A stretch of DNA of 64,000 nucleotides from JAWOLE01 sp963815655. GTDB taxonomy: Bacteria; Acidobacteriota; Thermoanaerobaculia; UBA5066; Gp7-AA6. Location: positions 744,001-808,000 of the forward strand of contig CAWFHK010000001.1 of assembly GCA_963815655.1 (NCBI GenBank), given 5' to 3'. A program made the translations under genes and the position numbers. The notes under the pieces are model-generated. The model was not told where the DNA came from and did not search any database. It saw nothing but the letters and a program-made list of their open reading frames with translations. This document shows, one piece after another, positions 35,106-44,600 of this stretch. Within the stretch, counting starts at the first letter, position 1. Every line of letters starts with the position of its first letter.

Positions 35106-38102
35106 ATGCGTCGCACCGTTCTCGCGGGTGTCCGTCGTGGTTTCGACGATTCTGTCCTTGTCTCGACAAAAGGGATCGAGGCCCTCCGATCCGGTTCTTC
35201 GAGGACCGAGGGCCGCGTCCGGCGCGCCCGCGCGCGCTTGTCGCGTTGGAGCGCCATCGGTCTCGGCGCCGGGATCGTCCAGCTTCTGGCCCTGTGTCCC
35301 AACGCCGGGGCCGTCATCGTCAGCGACCACCGCGACCCGAGCCGCGGGGGAGGCGCCTACAGGCTCGACGCGCCGCCGGTCTTCGAGCTGCGAGTCCAGC
35401 TCGCCGCGGGAGTTCCCATCACTTTCGAGACGCGCAACGCCTCGCGGGGAGCGGATCCGGTGCTTCATCTGCTCGCTCCTGTCGTCAGGGATGGACGGGT
35501 CTCGGAGGTCGCATGGGACGACGACAGCGCCGAAAACCGCAACGCCCGGTTCTCCTACACGCCGGCGGCCGGCGGGGCGTACATGCTGGTCATGAGGGCA
35601 ACCTGGAACGGGCGCGGCGGCTCCGCCGAGCTGTACAAGGATGGGCGGCGGATCTGGAGCCGGTTGCCGGCGGGCGGGGCCTTCAAGCGTATCCAGGGGC
35701 TTCGCACCGGGGAATCGCTCACGACGCTGGCGCTTCCGCGCGGGCCCCGGCTTCACGTCGCCTACGTGCTCGACGATCGAGGCCACCTGTTGGAGCGTTA
35801 CACGAGCGGCGCCGGCGAGGTCATCTCCCGATCCGTCTCCGCGCGTCCGCTCGAGATCCTCCTCGTCGCGCCGGTGTGGCCGGATGTCCCCGGGCCGATC
35901 CGCCTCGTGCGAAACGATGTCGCCCTGGCCGGCCACGACCCGGACGGAGACGGCCTGGGAACCGAGCTCGAAACGAACATCGGCACCTGCTCGTCGTTGA
36001 GCGGCAGCGCGGGGAACTGGGAGTGCTCGCGCTCGACCGACGCGCGGGACACGGACGGCGACGGCCTGACGGACGGCGTCGAGCTGCTCGGGCAATTCGA
36101 CCGCCCTCCGTATCAGTGGCTGGCGCGGTGGGGAGCCGACCCGCGGCACAAGGACCTCTTCATCGAGGTGGACTTCATGATGCGCAGCCGAGGCGAACGG
36201 CCGCAGCGGCTGTCGCGCGACGCGGCGATGGAGATGGCGCGGATCTACGGCGACGCGGAGACCGATCCGCTGCTCCGCCTCTCTCACGCGCAGTCGCTCG
36301 GCAACCCCGACCGGGAGCCCGGCATCCGTCTGCATCTCGATACCGGCGTCACGCCGGCCGCCGGCGCGCCGGAGGAGGAGCACGCGACCTACGGCGACTG
36401 GGGCGGCGTCAACGTCGTCCAGCCGGTCTGCGACGGAGACGACTGCAAAGGCGCCGACGCCCGAGATGTGTGGCGGCAGCAGATGCACGAGTGCCGCCGA
36501 GGCCTCTTCCACTATGCCCTGGCCTACGCCGCCGGCGGGGGGCAGTCGTCGTACCACTCGGTGGCTTTCAACCTGCCGATGGAGAGCGCCGGCGTTGCCG
36601 CGCACGAGCTCGGTCACACCTTCGGCCTCGACCACAACGGGCCGTACGGCTCGAGGCTGGATGCGAACTGCAAACCCAACTACCCGAGCATCATGAGCTA
36701 CGCGTACCTCGACCGCGGGTGGGGGCGCTTCTCCGATGGCTACGGCAGAGACCCGATGAACAACGCCGGTCTCGTCGAGCAGGGGGCGGTCCGCAATCAC
36801 GCGAGCCCGGCGGGAAGGCGCTACCTGGAGGCTCTCCGGGACATCTTCGACCTCAACGTGGACCTGGAGACGGGAGACGTCGACTGGAACCGGGACGGAG
36901 TCTTCTCGGCCGGCTCGATCCCGGCGTACTCGAACAACAACGGCAGCGGCTGCGAGATGACGCGCAACAACGTCGTCCACCTCGCCGGGGCCCGGTCGCA
37001 GCGCGCGTCCGCCGTGACCCGCATGGGCAACATGACGCTGGCGTTCTTCATCGACGAGAGGGGCTCTCTCGAGTACGAGTACACGCTCGACTCGCTCGCG
37101 TGCCCGCAGGGAGCGGCCGAAGGGTGCGGCCCGCCCATGAACCTCCGGTATGTCGATCGACAATGGAACCAGGGCCTCGAGGCCTTCGACGCGCATCCCA
37201 TTCCGCGGGGAGGCGGGCGGGCCGTCCTCGTCGTCTTCCGGGACAATCAGGGGCGCCTCTTCGAGACGATCTTCACCCGCGCCGACCTCGGGTGGACCGA
37301 GCCCCGGCGGATCCCAACCGCCTATCCGGCGGTCGAGGACCTGTCGCTCGCGGGAGACGATTCGATCACGCACCTCGCGTACCGCAACGCCGACGGCATC
37401 GTCGTCCTGAAGACGCGGTCGGTGGCGACGGGCGCCTGGGCGGGCGACGCGATCGTGCGCGACGCGTCGGATGCCCCGATCCCGCGGCTCGGCCCGGACA
37501 GTTCACCCGGCCTGCTCTTCGCACCGATGCCAGCCGGCTCACGCACCCTTTTCGGAGTCTTCCCCGTCGGAGACCAGGGCAACCTCCGCCTCTATTCCTA
37601 CGACCCGGCGACGCTGCGGTGGTCCCGGAGTCCGTGGAGTCTCGATGAGGAGCCGTCGGTCGGCCGGCCCGCGCTGGCTTTCGTACCGGTCTCGTCCGAG
37701 TCGCCGCTGCCGGGTCGGCTCTATCTCCTGTCCATGAGGCGCAACGCGGACGGGAAGACGATCGTGCGGGACCGGATGCTCACCGCCCGCAGGACGCCGA
37801 CGGGCCTCGCCGCCGAATTCGGCTCCGGCTCCGACCACGACAACTCCTGGTTCTTCGGATACGGCGTCGATCTGCTCTTTGAGCCGGGAGTGGACTCGAA
37901 CCTGCGGTCTCTGATCGCCGTCAAGTCCTACAAGGAGGGGGTGCTGCAGCCCCCGTCCCTCGAGCTCCGTCCGAAGGCGGACGGCATCGTCAACATCCTC
38001 CTGCGCGACTGGAATGACTGGGAGGTCCTCCGGGTGGATCTGTGCCGGACCCTCGTGGATTCCGCCTCGTCGGGCATTCGGTGTCCCGCGTGGGAATGGT
38101 GA
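35106..38102 (+). CDS. Large secreted metzincin-type zinc protease
   Basis: The 998-residue protein has a late, hydrophobic export signal (AIGLGAGIVQLLALC, near residue 50) after a basic lead. An N-terminal beta domain (50-270) resembles pre-peptidase C-terminal modules. Two calcium-type loops follow (DPDGDGLGTELE near 277, DTDGDGLTDGVE near 315). The zinc site is HELGHTFGLDH (near 499), with the Met-turn SIMSYAY after it, the metzincin signature. The last 400 residues look like a beta-propeller (NMTLAFFIDERG, HLAYRNADGIVVL, TLFGVFPVGDQGNLRLYSYD). ATG 35106 has AAGGGGG upstream. The 208-base gap before it holds a short TATCAT at 35045 and a six-pair hairpin, nothing more. Confidence 0.87.
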   Translation: MRRTVLAGVRRGFDDSVLVSTKGIEALRSGSSRTEGRVRRARARLSRWSAIGLGAGIVQLLALCPNAGAVIVSDHRDPSRGGGAYRLDAPPVFELRVQLAAGVPITFETRNASRGADPVLHLLAPVVRDGRVSEVAWDDDSAENRNARFSYTPAAGGAYMLVMRATWNGRGGSAELYKDGRRIWSRLPAGGAFKRIQGLRTGESLTTLALPRGPRLHVAYVLDDRGHLLERYTSGAGEVISRSVSARPLEILLVAPVWPDVPGPIRLVRNDVALAGHDPDGDGLGTELETNIGTCSSLSGSAGNWECSRSTDARDTDGDGLTDGVELLGQFDRPPYQWLARWGADPRHKDLFIEVDFMMRSRGERPQRLSRDAAMEMARIYGDAETDPLLRLSHAQSLGNPDREPGIRLHLDTGVTPAAGAPEEEHATYGDWGGVNVVQPVCDGDDCKGADARDVWRQQMHECRRGLFHYALAYAAGGGQSSYHSVAFNLPMESAGVAAHELGHTFGLDHNGPYGSRLDANCKPNYPSIMSYAYLDRGWGRFSDGYGRDPMNNAGLVEQGAVRNHASPAGRRYLEALRDIFDLNVDLETGDVDWNRDGVFSAGSIPAYSNNNGSGCEMTRNNVVHLAGARSQRASAVTRMGNMTLAFFIDERGSLEYEYTLDSLACPQGAAEGCGPPMNLRYVDRQWNQGLEAFDAHPIPRGGGRAVLVVFRDNQGRLFETIFTRADLGWTEPRRIPTAYPAVEDLSLAGDDSITHLAYRNADGIVVLKTRSVATGAWAGDAIVRDASDAPIPRLGPDSSPGLLFAPMPAGSRTLFGVFPVGDQGNLRLYSYDPATLRWSRSPWSLDEEPSVGRPALAFVPVSSESPLPGRLYLLSMRRNADGKTIVRDRMLTARRTPTGLAAEFGSGSDHDNSWFFGYGVDLLFEPGVDSNLRSLIAVKSYKEGVLQPPSLELRPKADGIVNILLRDWNDWEVLRVDLCRTLVDSASSGIRCPAWEW

Positions 38103-38163
38103 CGAGGCCTCTGCCGGAGAGAAGGAGTCGGCGGTTGCCGTGTCCTGGAGCGGGTTTGGACGG

Positions 38164-38169
38164 TAGAAT
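38164..38169 (+). promoter_or_regulatory. Possible -10 box TAGAAT of the aminotransferase gene
   Basis: TAGAAT (5 of 6) ends 9 bases before the ATG at 38179, so the transcript would begin almost at the start codon. The GGGGGA just before the ATG could serve as a weak ribosome site, so leaderless reading is less certain here than elsewhere. Confidence 0.45.
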
Positions 38170-38178
38170 CCGGGGGAC

Positions 38179-39450
38179 ATGACGCCTTCCATCTCGAAGA
38201 GGGCCAGGGCCATGCCGGCCTCGCCGATCCGCAGGCTCATGCCGGTCGCGGAGGAGGCGAAGCGGCGAGGTGTGCACGTCTATCACCTGAACATCGGGCA
38301 GCCGGATCTTGAGACGCCGGCGCCGATGCGGGAGCGGCTGCGCCTCCTCGAGAAGGAGAAGATCTACGCCTACACTCCTTCCGGCGGGACCCCGGAGTAC
38401 CTGGCGTCGCTCCAGAAGTATCACGCGGGGTTCGGCATCCCGCTCGCGCTCGACGAGATCCTGGCGACGACCGGGGGAAGCGAGGCGATCCTCTTCGCCA
38501 TGATGGCGTGCGCCGGCGATGGGGAAGAGGCGCTCGTCGTCGAGCCCTTCTACACCAACTACCTGGCGTTCGCGGCGATGGCCGGGGTAAGGCTCGTGCC
38601 GCTGACGAGCCGCGTCGAGAACGGTTTCCATCTCCCCCCGCGCGAGGCCTTCGGGCGGGCGGTGACGCCCCGGACCAGGCTCGTCCTTCTCTGCAATCCC
38701 AACAACCCGACCGGGACTGTCTACAGCCGGGAGGAGCTCGAGACCGTGGCCGCGTTCTGCCGCGAGCGCGGGTTGTTTCTCGTCGCCGACGAGGTCTACC
38801 GCGAATTCGTCTACGACGGACGGCAATCGCTTTCCGCGCTGCAGCTGCCCGGGTTCGAAGACCTGGTGATCGTCGTGGACAGCCTGTCCAAGCGTTACAG
38901 CGCCTGCGGCATCCGCCTGGGGAGCCTCGCGACGCGCAACCGCGACGTCTACCAGGCTTGCCTCCGCATGGCGCAGGGCCGGCTCTCGCCGCCGGGGCTC
39001 GCGCAGTTCGTCGCCGTCGGCGCGTCCGAGCTCGGTCCCGATTACACGCGCGGCATCGTCGAAGAGTACGAGCGGCGGCGCGATGTCCTCTACAGCGGCC
39101 TGAAGGAGATCCCCGGAGTCTTTCTGACGAAGCCGGAGGGCGCCTTCTACTTCGTCGCTCGGCTGCCGATCCGCGACTGCGACGACTTCGCGAGCTGGAT
39201 GCTCTCGGATTTCTCCCTCGACCGCGCGACCGTCATGGTGGCTCCGGCGCGGGGCTTCTACGCGACGCCGGGGCCGGGGGCCGACGAGGTCCGGATCGCC
39301 TACGTCCTGAAGGAGGCGGACCTGGAGGCGTCGGTGCGCATCCTGGCCGCCGGCCTCGAGCGCTACGCGAGCGTCCGGGACCTCGAACCCGCCGGGACGA
39401 CCGTCTCCTCTCCCTCCTCCGGTCCCGACTTCACTCCCGTCGGCACCTGA
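38179..39450 (+). CDS. PLP-dependent class I/II aminotransferase
   Basis: The 423-residue enzyme transfers amino groups between amino acids and keto acids. Fold-type I motifs are complete: HLNIGQPDLETP, YTPSGGTPEYL, TGGSEAILFAMMA, LCNPNNPTGTVYS (Asn binding PLP), ADEVYREFVYDG, and DSLSKRYSACGIRLG with the Schiff-base lysine. The start PSISKRARAMPASPIRRLMPVAEEAKRRG is typical of the aspartate/aromatic/alanine group. The substrate cannot be told by eye. It is followed by a bactofilin gene after 73 bases that include a separate -10 box, so it is probably a single transcription unit. Confidence 0.92.
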   Translation: MTPSISKRARAMPASPIRRLMPVAEEAKRRGVHVYHLNIGQPDLETPAPMRERLRLLEKEKIYAYTPSGGTPEYLASLQKYHAGFGIPLALDEILATTGGSEAILFAMMACAGDGEEALVVEPFYTNYLAFAAMAGVRLVPLTSRVENGFHLPPREAFGRAVTPRTRLVLLCNPNNPTGTVYSREELETVAAFCRERGLFLVADEVYREFVYDGRQSLSALQLPGFEDLVIVVDSLSKRYSACGIRLGSLATRNRDVYQACLRMAQGRLSPPGLAQFVAVGASELGPDYTRGIVEEYERRRDVLYSGLKEIPGVFLTKPEGAFYFVARLPIRDCDDFASWMLSDFSLDRATVMVAPARGFYATPGPGADEVRIAYVLKEADLEASVRILAAGLERYASVRDLEPAGTTVSSPSSGPDFTPVGT

Positions 39451-39486
39451 GCGAACTGGAAGTGTCGCGCTCCGGCGCGGAATGCA

Positions 39487-39492
39487 TATACT
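39487..39492 (+). promoter_or_regulatory. -10 box TATACT before the bactofilin gene
   Basis: TATACT matches consensus at 5 of 6 positions and lies 31 bases before the bactofilin ATG, which has its own strong GGAGGAGG site. No convincing -35 box is present. Confidence 0.4.
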
Positions 39493-39523
39493 TTGACCTT
39501 TTCCGGAGGAGGTTCCCCTGACC

Positions 39524-39958
39524 ATGTTTGGAAAACCTCAGCCTCAGGGCTCGCCGTTCTCGGCCGACACCCCGCCGGCGCGGCCGGTCGCGCCGTCGGC
39601 CGCTTCGAAAACCGTCATCGGATCGGGCTCCCGCGTCGTGGGCGATCTGATCTCCGACGAGGACGTGCTGGTCGAGGGACAGATCGAGGGAAAAGTCCGC
39701 GGGGAGCGCGCCGTCCTGATCGGACCGGGCGGCGACCTGCAGGGGGACATCGCGGCCAAGTCGGTCGTGGTCGGCGGAAAGGTCCGCGGACAGATCGTCG
39801 CGACCGAACGGGCCGAGCTCGCCAGCACCGCGGTCGTGCACGGGAGCGTGCAGGCCCCCAAGATCATCATCGCGGAGGGGGCGCATCTTCAGGGCAACGT
39901 GGCCATGTCGGCCGCCGGGGAAGCCGCCGCGCCCTCGCGCCGATCGGAGGAGCCATGA
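39524..39958 (+). CDS. Bactofilin (polymer-forming cytoskeletal protein)
   Basis: The 144-residue protein has the bactofilin (DUF583) beta-helix core, about residues 28-128: SKTVIGSGSRVVGDLISDEDVLVEGQIEG, then evenly spaced hydrophobic and glycine positions (GDLQGDIAAKSVVVGGKVRGQIVA, AHLQGNVA). The N- and C-termini are short and proline-rich, as usual. Bactofilins self-assemble under the membrane into filaments for shape, stalks or polar placement of proteins. The ATG has a GGAGGAGG site. The stop overlaps the start of the aldehyde dehydrogenase as ATGA, an unusual pairing with no obvious functional link. Confidence 0.93.
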   Translation: MFGKPQPQGSPFSADTPPARPVAPSAASKTVIGSGSRVVGDLISDEDVLVEGQIEGKVRGERAVLIGPGGDLQGDIAAKSVVVGGKVRGQIVATERAELASTAVVHGSVQAPKIIIAEGAHLQGNVAMSAAGEAAAPSRRSEEP

Positions 39959-41463
39959 CCCCGACGGAGCTGGCGCTGGAGCCGCAAACCAACTTCATCG
40001 CCGGAGAGTGGGTGCCGGCCGCCTCGGGGGCGACCTTCGAGAATCGGAACCCGGCGGACGGGGACGATCTCGTCGGAGTCTTTCCGAAGAGCGGCCGAGA
40101 GGACGTCGAGAAGGCGGTCGCCGCCGCGAAGCGGGCCTTCCCCGCGTGGCGCGACACTCCGGCGCCGGGCCGGGCCGAGGTCCTCGCCGCCGCGGGAGAG
40201 ATCCTGAAGCGCGACAAGGAGAAACTCGCCCGCCTCATGACGCGCGAGATGGGCAAGGTGCTCGCCGAGACGCGCGGGGACGTGCAGGAGGCGATCGACA
40301 TGGCCTTCCTCGCGGCGGGCGAGGGGAGGCGGCTCTTCGGATTCACGACTCCTTCGGAGCTGCGGAACAAGTTCGCCATGTGCGTCCGCCAGCCGGTGGG
40401 AGTCTGCGCCTTCGTGACCCCCTGGAACTTCCCGATGGCGATCCCCGCCTGGAAGTCCATGGCCGCCCTGATCGCCGGCAACACGATCGTGATCAAGCCG
40501 GCGACCGACACGCCGGCCTCGGTCGTCGCGCTCGCGCGCGTCTTCGAGGAGGCGGGCCTTCCCGCCGGCGCCTTCAACGCCGTCTGTGGCTCGGGCGGAG
40601 AGGTCGGCGATCCCCTGGTCGAGCATCCGGACGTGAAGGTCGTGTCCTTCACCGGCTCGACGGAGGTCGGCCGGCGCATCTCGATCGCCTGCGCTCCGAC
40701 GTTCAAGCGGCTGCACCTGGAGATGGGGGGAAAGAACGCGATCCTCGTCATGGACGACGCCGACCTCGACCTGGCCGTGGACGGCGCGGTCTGGGGCGCC
40801 TTCGGCACGACCGGCCAGCGCTGCACCGCCTCCTCGCGGCTTCTCGTGCACCGGGCGGTCTACGGCGAGTTCCTCCAGAGGCTCGTGCCCCGCGTGAAGG
40901 CGCTCCGGGTCGGCAACGGTATCGACCCGGGAGTGGAGATGGGGCCCTGCGTCTCGGAGAAGCAGCGGGAGAGCGTCCTCAAGTACGTCGAGATCGGGAA
41001 GAAGGAGGGCGCGAAGCTTCTGTGCGGAGGCGAGCAGCTTTCCCAGGGCAAGCTCGCGAAGGGGTGGTTCCTGTCGCCGGCGGTCTTCGCCGACGCGGAC
41101 GCCCGGATGCGCGTGGCTTGCGAGGAGATCTTCGGGCCCGTCACGACGGTCGTCCCGATCTCGTCGCTCGAGGAGGGGATCCGCGTCGCCAACTCGGTGC
41201 CCTACGGCCTCTCCGGCTCGATCTACACGCGCGACGTGAACAAGGCCTTCACCGCGATGCGCGATTTCGAGACGGGGATCTTCTACGTCAACTCCTCGAC
41301 CATCGGCGCCGAGGTCCATCTGCCGTTCGGAGGGGTGAAAGACACCGGCAACGGACACCGGGAGGCCGGCATCGCGGGGCTGGACGTCTTCACCGAGTGG
41401 AAGTCCATCTACGTGGACTTCTCCGGCCGCCTCCAGAAGGCCCAGATCGACACCCACGAATAG
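39955..41463 (+). CDS. NAD(P)-dependent aldehyde dehydrogenase
   Basis: The 502-residue enzyme oxidises an aldehyde to its acid. It shows NFIAGEWVPA, TPWNFPMAIPAWKSMAALIAGN (catalytic Asn), FTGSTEVGRRI (cofactor loop), LEMGGKNAILVMDDADL (catalytic Glu region), and TTGQRCTASSRLLVH with the nucleophilic cysteine. EEIFGPVTTVVP and FGGVKDTGNGHREAG close the fold. The TTGQRCTA form is seen in ALDH7/aminoadipate semialdehyde-like and some succinate-semialdehyde enzymes, so a semialdehyde substrate is plausible but unproven. Translation is coupled to the bactofilin. Confidence 0.92.
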   Translation: MTPTELALEPQTNFIAGEWVPAASGATFENRNPADGDDLVGVFPKSGREDVEKAVAAAKRAFPAWRDTPAPGRAEVLAAAGEILKRDKEKLARLMTREMGKVLAETRGDVQEAIDMAFLAAGEGRRLFGFTTPSELRNKFAMCVRQPVGVCAFVTPWNFPMAIPAWKSMAALIAGNTIVIKPATDTPASVVALARVFEEAGLPAGAFNAVCGSGGEVGDPLVEHPDVKVVSFTGSTEVGRRISIACAPTFKRLHLEMGGKNAILVMDDADLDLAVDGAVWGAFGTTGQRCTASSRLLVHRAVYGEFLQRLVPRVKALRVGNGIDPGVEMGPCVSEKQRESVLKYVEIGKKEGAKLLCGGEQLSQGKLAKGWFLSPAVFADADARMRVACEEIFGPVTTVVPISSLEEGIRVANSVPYGLSGSIYTRDVNKAFTAMRDFETGIFYVNSSTIGAEVHLPFGGVKDTGNGHREAGIAGLDVFTEWKSIYVDFSGRLQKAQIDTHE

Positions 41464-41493
41464 CCGAGTGATTCACCGGGCCTGCGGTCGGCG

Positions 41494-41590
41494 TTCGTGC
41501 CGTAGGGGCGGCCCTTGCGGCCGCCCGCCTCTCGTCGTCGCCGGCTGAACGTTGTCGCGGGCGGGGGCGAGCCCCCCCCCACGGCACGAA
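41494..41590. mobile_element. 97-base palindromic element with perfect 10-base terminal inverted repeats
   Basis: The ends TTCGTGCCGT (41494-41503) and ACGGCACGAA (41581-41590) are exact inverse complements. Inside is a second stem, GGGCGGC/GCCGCCC (41506-41512 with 41520-41526), and a G-rich/C-rich pair near the right end. The motif GTAGGGGCGGCCCTTGCGG resembles dispersed intergenic elements I have seen in several high-G+C genomes. It fills most of the 177-base gap before the sortilin-like gene. A MITE or REP-like origin is likely; no transposase is nearby. Confidence 0.65.
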
Positions 41591-41640
41591 AACCACCGAT
41601 AGAATCCTCCGGCGGATACCGATAGTCATAGGAGGATGCC

Positions 41641-44600
41641 TTGAAGAAAATGCGCAGGCTTTCGCTCGTCGTCTGTGCGCTCACGTCGACGTTGCTTCTC
41701 GGGGCTGAGAAATACGAGAAGAAGGACGGCGCCGCCGCGGCCACGATCGCGAAGGCGTACGAGGGGCTGGAGTTCCGCAACATCGGGCCCTTCCGAGGAG
41801 GGCGCGTCACCGCGGTCTCGGGCGTGCGGTGGAAGCCGCTCGTCTACTACTTCGGAGGAACGGGCGGCGGCGTCTGGAAGACGGTGGACGGCGGGTCCAA
41901 CTGGGCGCCGATGTCGGACAAGGACTTCAAGACCGGCTCGGTCGGCGCGATCGGCGTCGCCGAGTCGGATCCCAACGTGATCTACGCCGGGATGGGGGAG
42001 GCGCCCATCCGCGGCAACGTCTCCAACGGCGACGGCGTCTACAAGTCCACCGACGGCGGCAGGAGCTGGAAGAACGTCGGCTTGAAAAACACCTACCAGA
42101 TCTCGCGCGTCCGGGTCCATCCAAAGGACCCGGACCTGGTCTACGTCGCGGCCCTCGGCCACGTCTGGGGATCGAACGCCGACCGCGGCATTTTCCGGTC
42201 CAGGGACGGCGGCAAGACGTGGGAGAAGGTCCTCTTCGTCAGCGACAAGACCGGCGCGTCGGACCTCTGCATGGACCCGGGCAATCCGCGGATCCTCTAT
42301 GCCGCTTTCTGGCAGGTGTACCGCAAGCCCTGGACCCTCGAATCGGGGGGCGCGGAGGGGGGGGTCTGGCGCTCCACCGACGGCGGCGACACGTGGAAGA
42401 AGCTCGCCGGCGGTCTCCCCGAGGGGATCGTCGGCAACATCGGAGTGGCCGTCTCGCCCGCGCGGCCGGAGCGCGTGTGGGCGATCGTCGAGTCGAAGGA
42501 GAAGGGGGGCGTCTACCGCTCCGACGACGGCGGCGAGAAATGGACGAAGGTCAATTCCGAGAACAAGCTGCGCCAGCGCGCCTGGTACTACACGAAGATC
42601 TACGCCGATCCGAAGAACGCGGAGAGCGTCTACGTCCTGAACACGGCCTTCTTCCGCTCCAACGACGGCGGGAAGACCTACAACCCGATCCGCGTCCCGC
42701 ACGGCGACAACCACGACCTGTGGATCGACCCCGACGACCCGGACCGGATGATCGAGTCCAACGACGGCGGAGCCAACGTCTCCTTCAACGGCGGAAAGAC
42801 CTGGTCCTCGATCATGAACCAGCCGACCGCTCAGTTCTACCGCGTCGCGACCGACGACCGGTTCCCCTACCGGGTGTACGGCGCGCAGCAGGACAATTCC
42901 ACCGTCGCGATCGCGTCGCGCGGGCGCGGCCGCGGGATCGACACCAGCGACTGGTACGCGGTCGGCGGAGGCGAGAGCGGCTGGATCGCGCCCAAGCCGA
43001 AGAACCCCGACATCGTCTTCGCCGGGTCCTACGGCGGCAACATCACCCGCTACGACCACAAGTCGGGCCAGGCGCGCGACGTGGTCGCGTGGCCTCAGCT
43101 CGCGATCGGACGCGGCGCGAAGGACCTGAAGTACCGATTCCAGTGGAACGCACCGATCGTGATCTCGCCGCACGATCCCGACACTCTCTTCCACGGGGCG
43201 CAGATGCTCCTGCGCAGCCGCGACGAGGGACAGAGCTGGGAGGAGATCAGTCCCGACCTGACGCGCAACGACAGTGCGAAGCAGGGAAAGTCCGGCGGCC
43301 CGATCACCCACGACGACACGGGGATCGAGGTGTACGACACGATCTTCACCGTCATGGAATCTCCCCTCGAGAAGGACGTGATCTGGGTCGGGACGGATGA
43401 CGGACTCGTGCAGCTGACGCGCGACGGCGGCAGGAACTGGCAGAACGTGACCCCGAAGGGAATCCCGGAATGGATCCGGATCAACTCTCTCGACGTCTCG
43501 GCTCGCGACAAGGGCACCTGCTACGTCGCCGCGACGATGTATCAGTACGACGACTTCCGCCCCTTCCTCTACAAGACCGCCGACTATGGCAAGACCTGGA
43601 CGAAGATCGTCGCCGGAATACCGGAGAACGCCTTCACGCGCGTGATCCGGGAAGACCCGGAGCGGCGCGGGCTGCTCTACGCCGGGACGGAATTCGGCCT
43701 CTTCGTCTCCTTCGACGACGGCGCGGGCTGGCAGCCCTTCCAGTTCAACCTGCCGGTCGTGCCGGTCACCGACCTGGCAGTCAAGGAGGGCGACCTCGTC
43801 GTCGCGACGCAGGGGCGCGCCTTCTGGATCCTCGACGACCTGACGCCGGTGCGCCAGTACAAGGACTCGCTCGCGTCCGAGCGCGTCCACCTCTTCAAGC
43901 CGCGCCCCGCCGTGCGGTTTCCAGGCAGCGGCTTCGGCGGTGGAGACGAGGAGGGATCGGCCGGCGCGCTCGGGAAGAACCCGCCCAACGGCGTGCTCGT
44001 CAACTACTCCCTGAAGGAGAAGCCCGGCGAGAAGGAGTTCCTGACCGTCGAGTTCCTCGAGGGGGACCGGGTGCTGCGGAGCTTCACGAGCGAGAAGAAG
44101 ACGAAGGAAGGGGAGGAGGCCGGCGCGCCCCGAGGCGGAGCCGGAGGGCCCGGCGACGAGGAAGGCGAGAAGCCGATCGAGCCGAAGGCGGGCTTGAACC
44201 GGCTCGTCTGGGACATGCGGATCGTCAAGCCCTCGCTCCTGCCGAAGGCGATCATCTGGGGCAACAGGCAGGGACCGAAGGTCGCGCCGGGGACGTACAC
44301 CGTGCGGCTGAAATATGCCGGGCAGACGCTGACCGAGCCGTTCGAGGTCCGTCCGAACCCCAACGCCGGGGCGACGGCCGAGGACCTGACGAAGCAGTAC
44401 GACCTCCTGCGGCAGGCGCGCGAGGGGCTCTCCGCCTGCCATGACGGCGTCCAGGAGATCCGCGACGTCAAGAGCCAGGTCAGGGAGATCGGCGACCGCG
44501 CCGAGAAGCTCGGAAAGGGAAAGACCCTCAAGGAGAAAGGCAAGGCCCTCTCCGAGAAGCTGACGGCGATCGAGAAGAAGCTCGTCAATCCCGACATCAA

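Noticed and set aside
41636..41644. ATG-CCT-TGA before the sortilin-like gene as a functional mini-ORF
   Set aside because: Too short to argue from; the AGGAGG site is better explained by the TTG at 41641.
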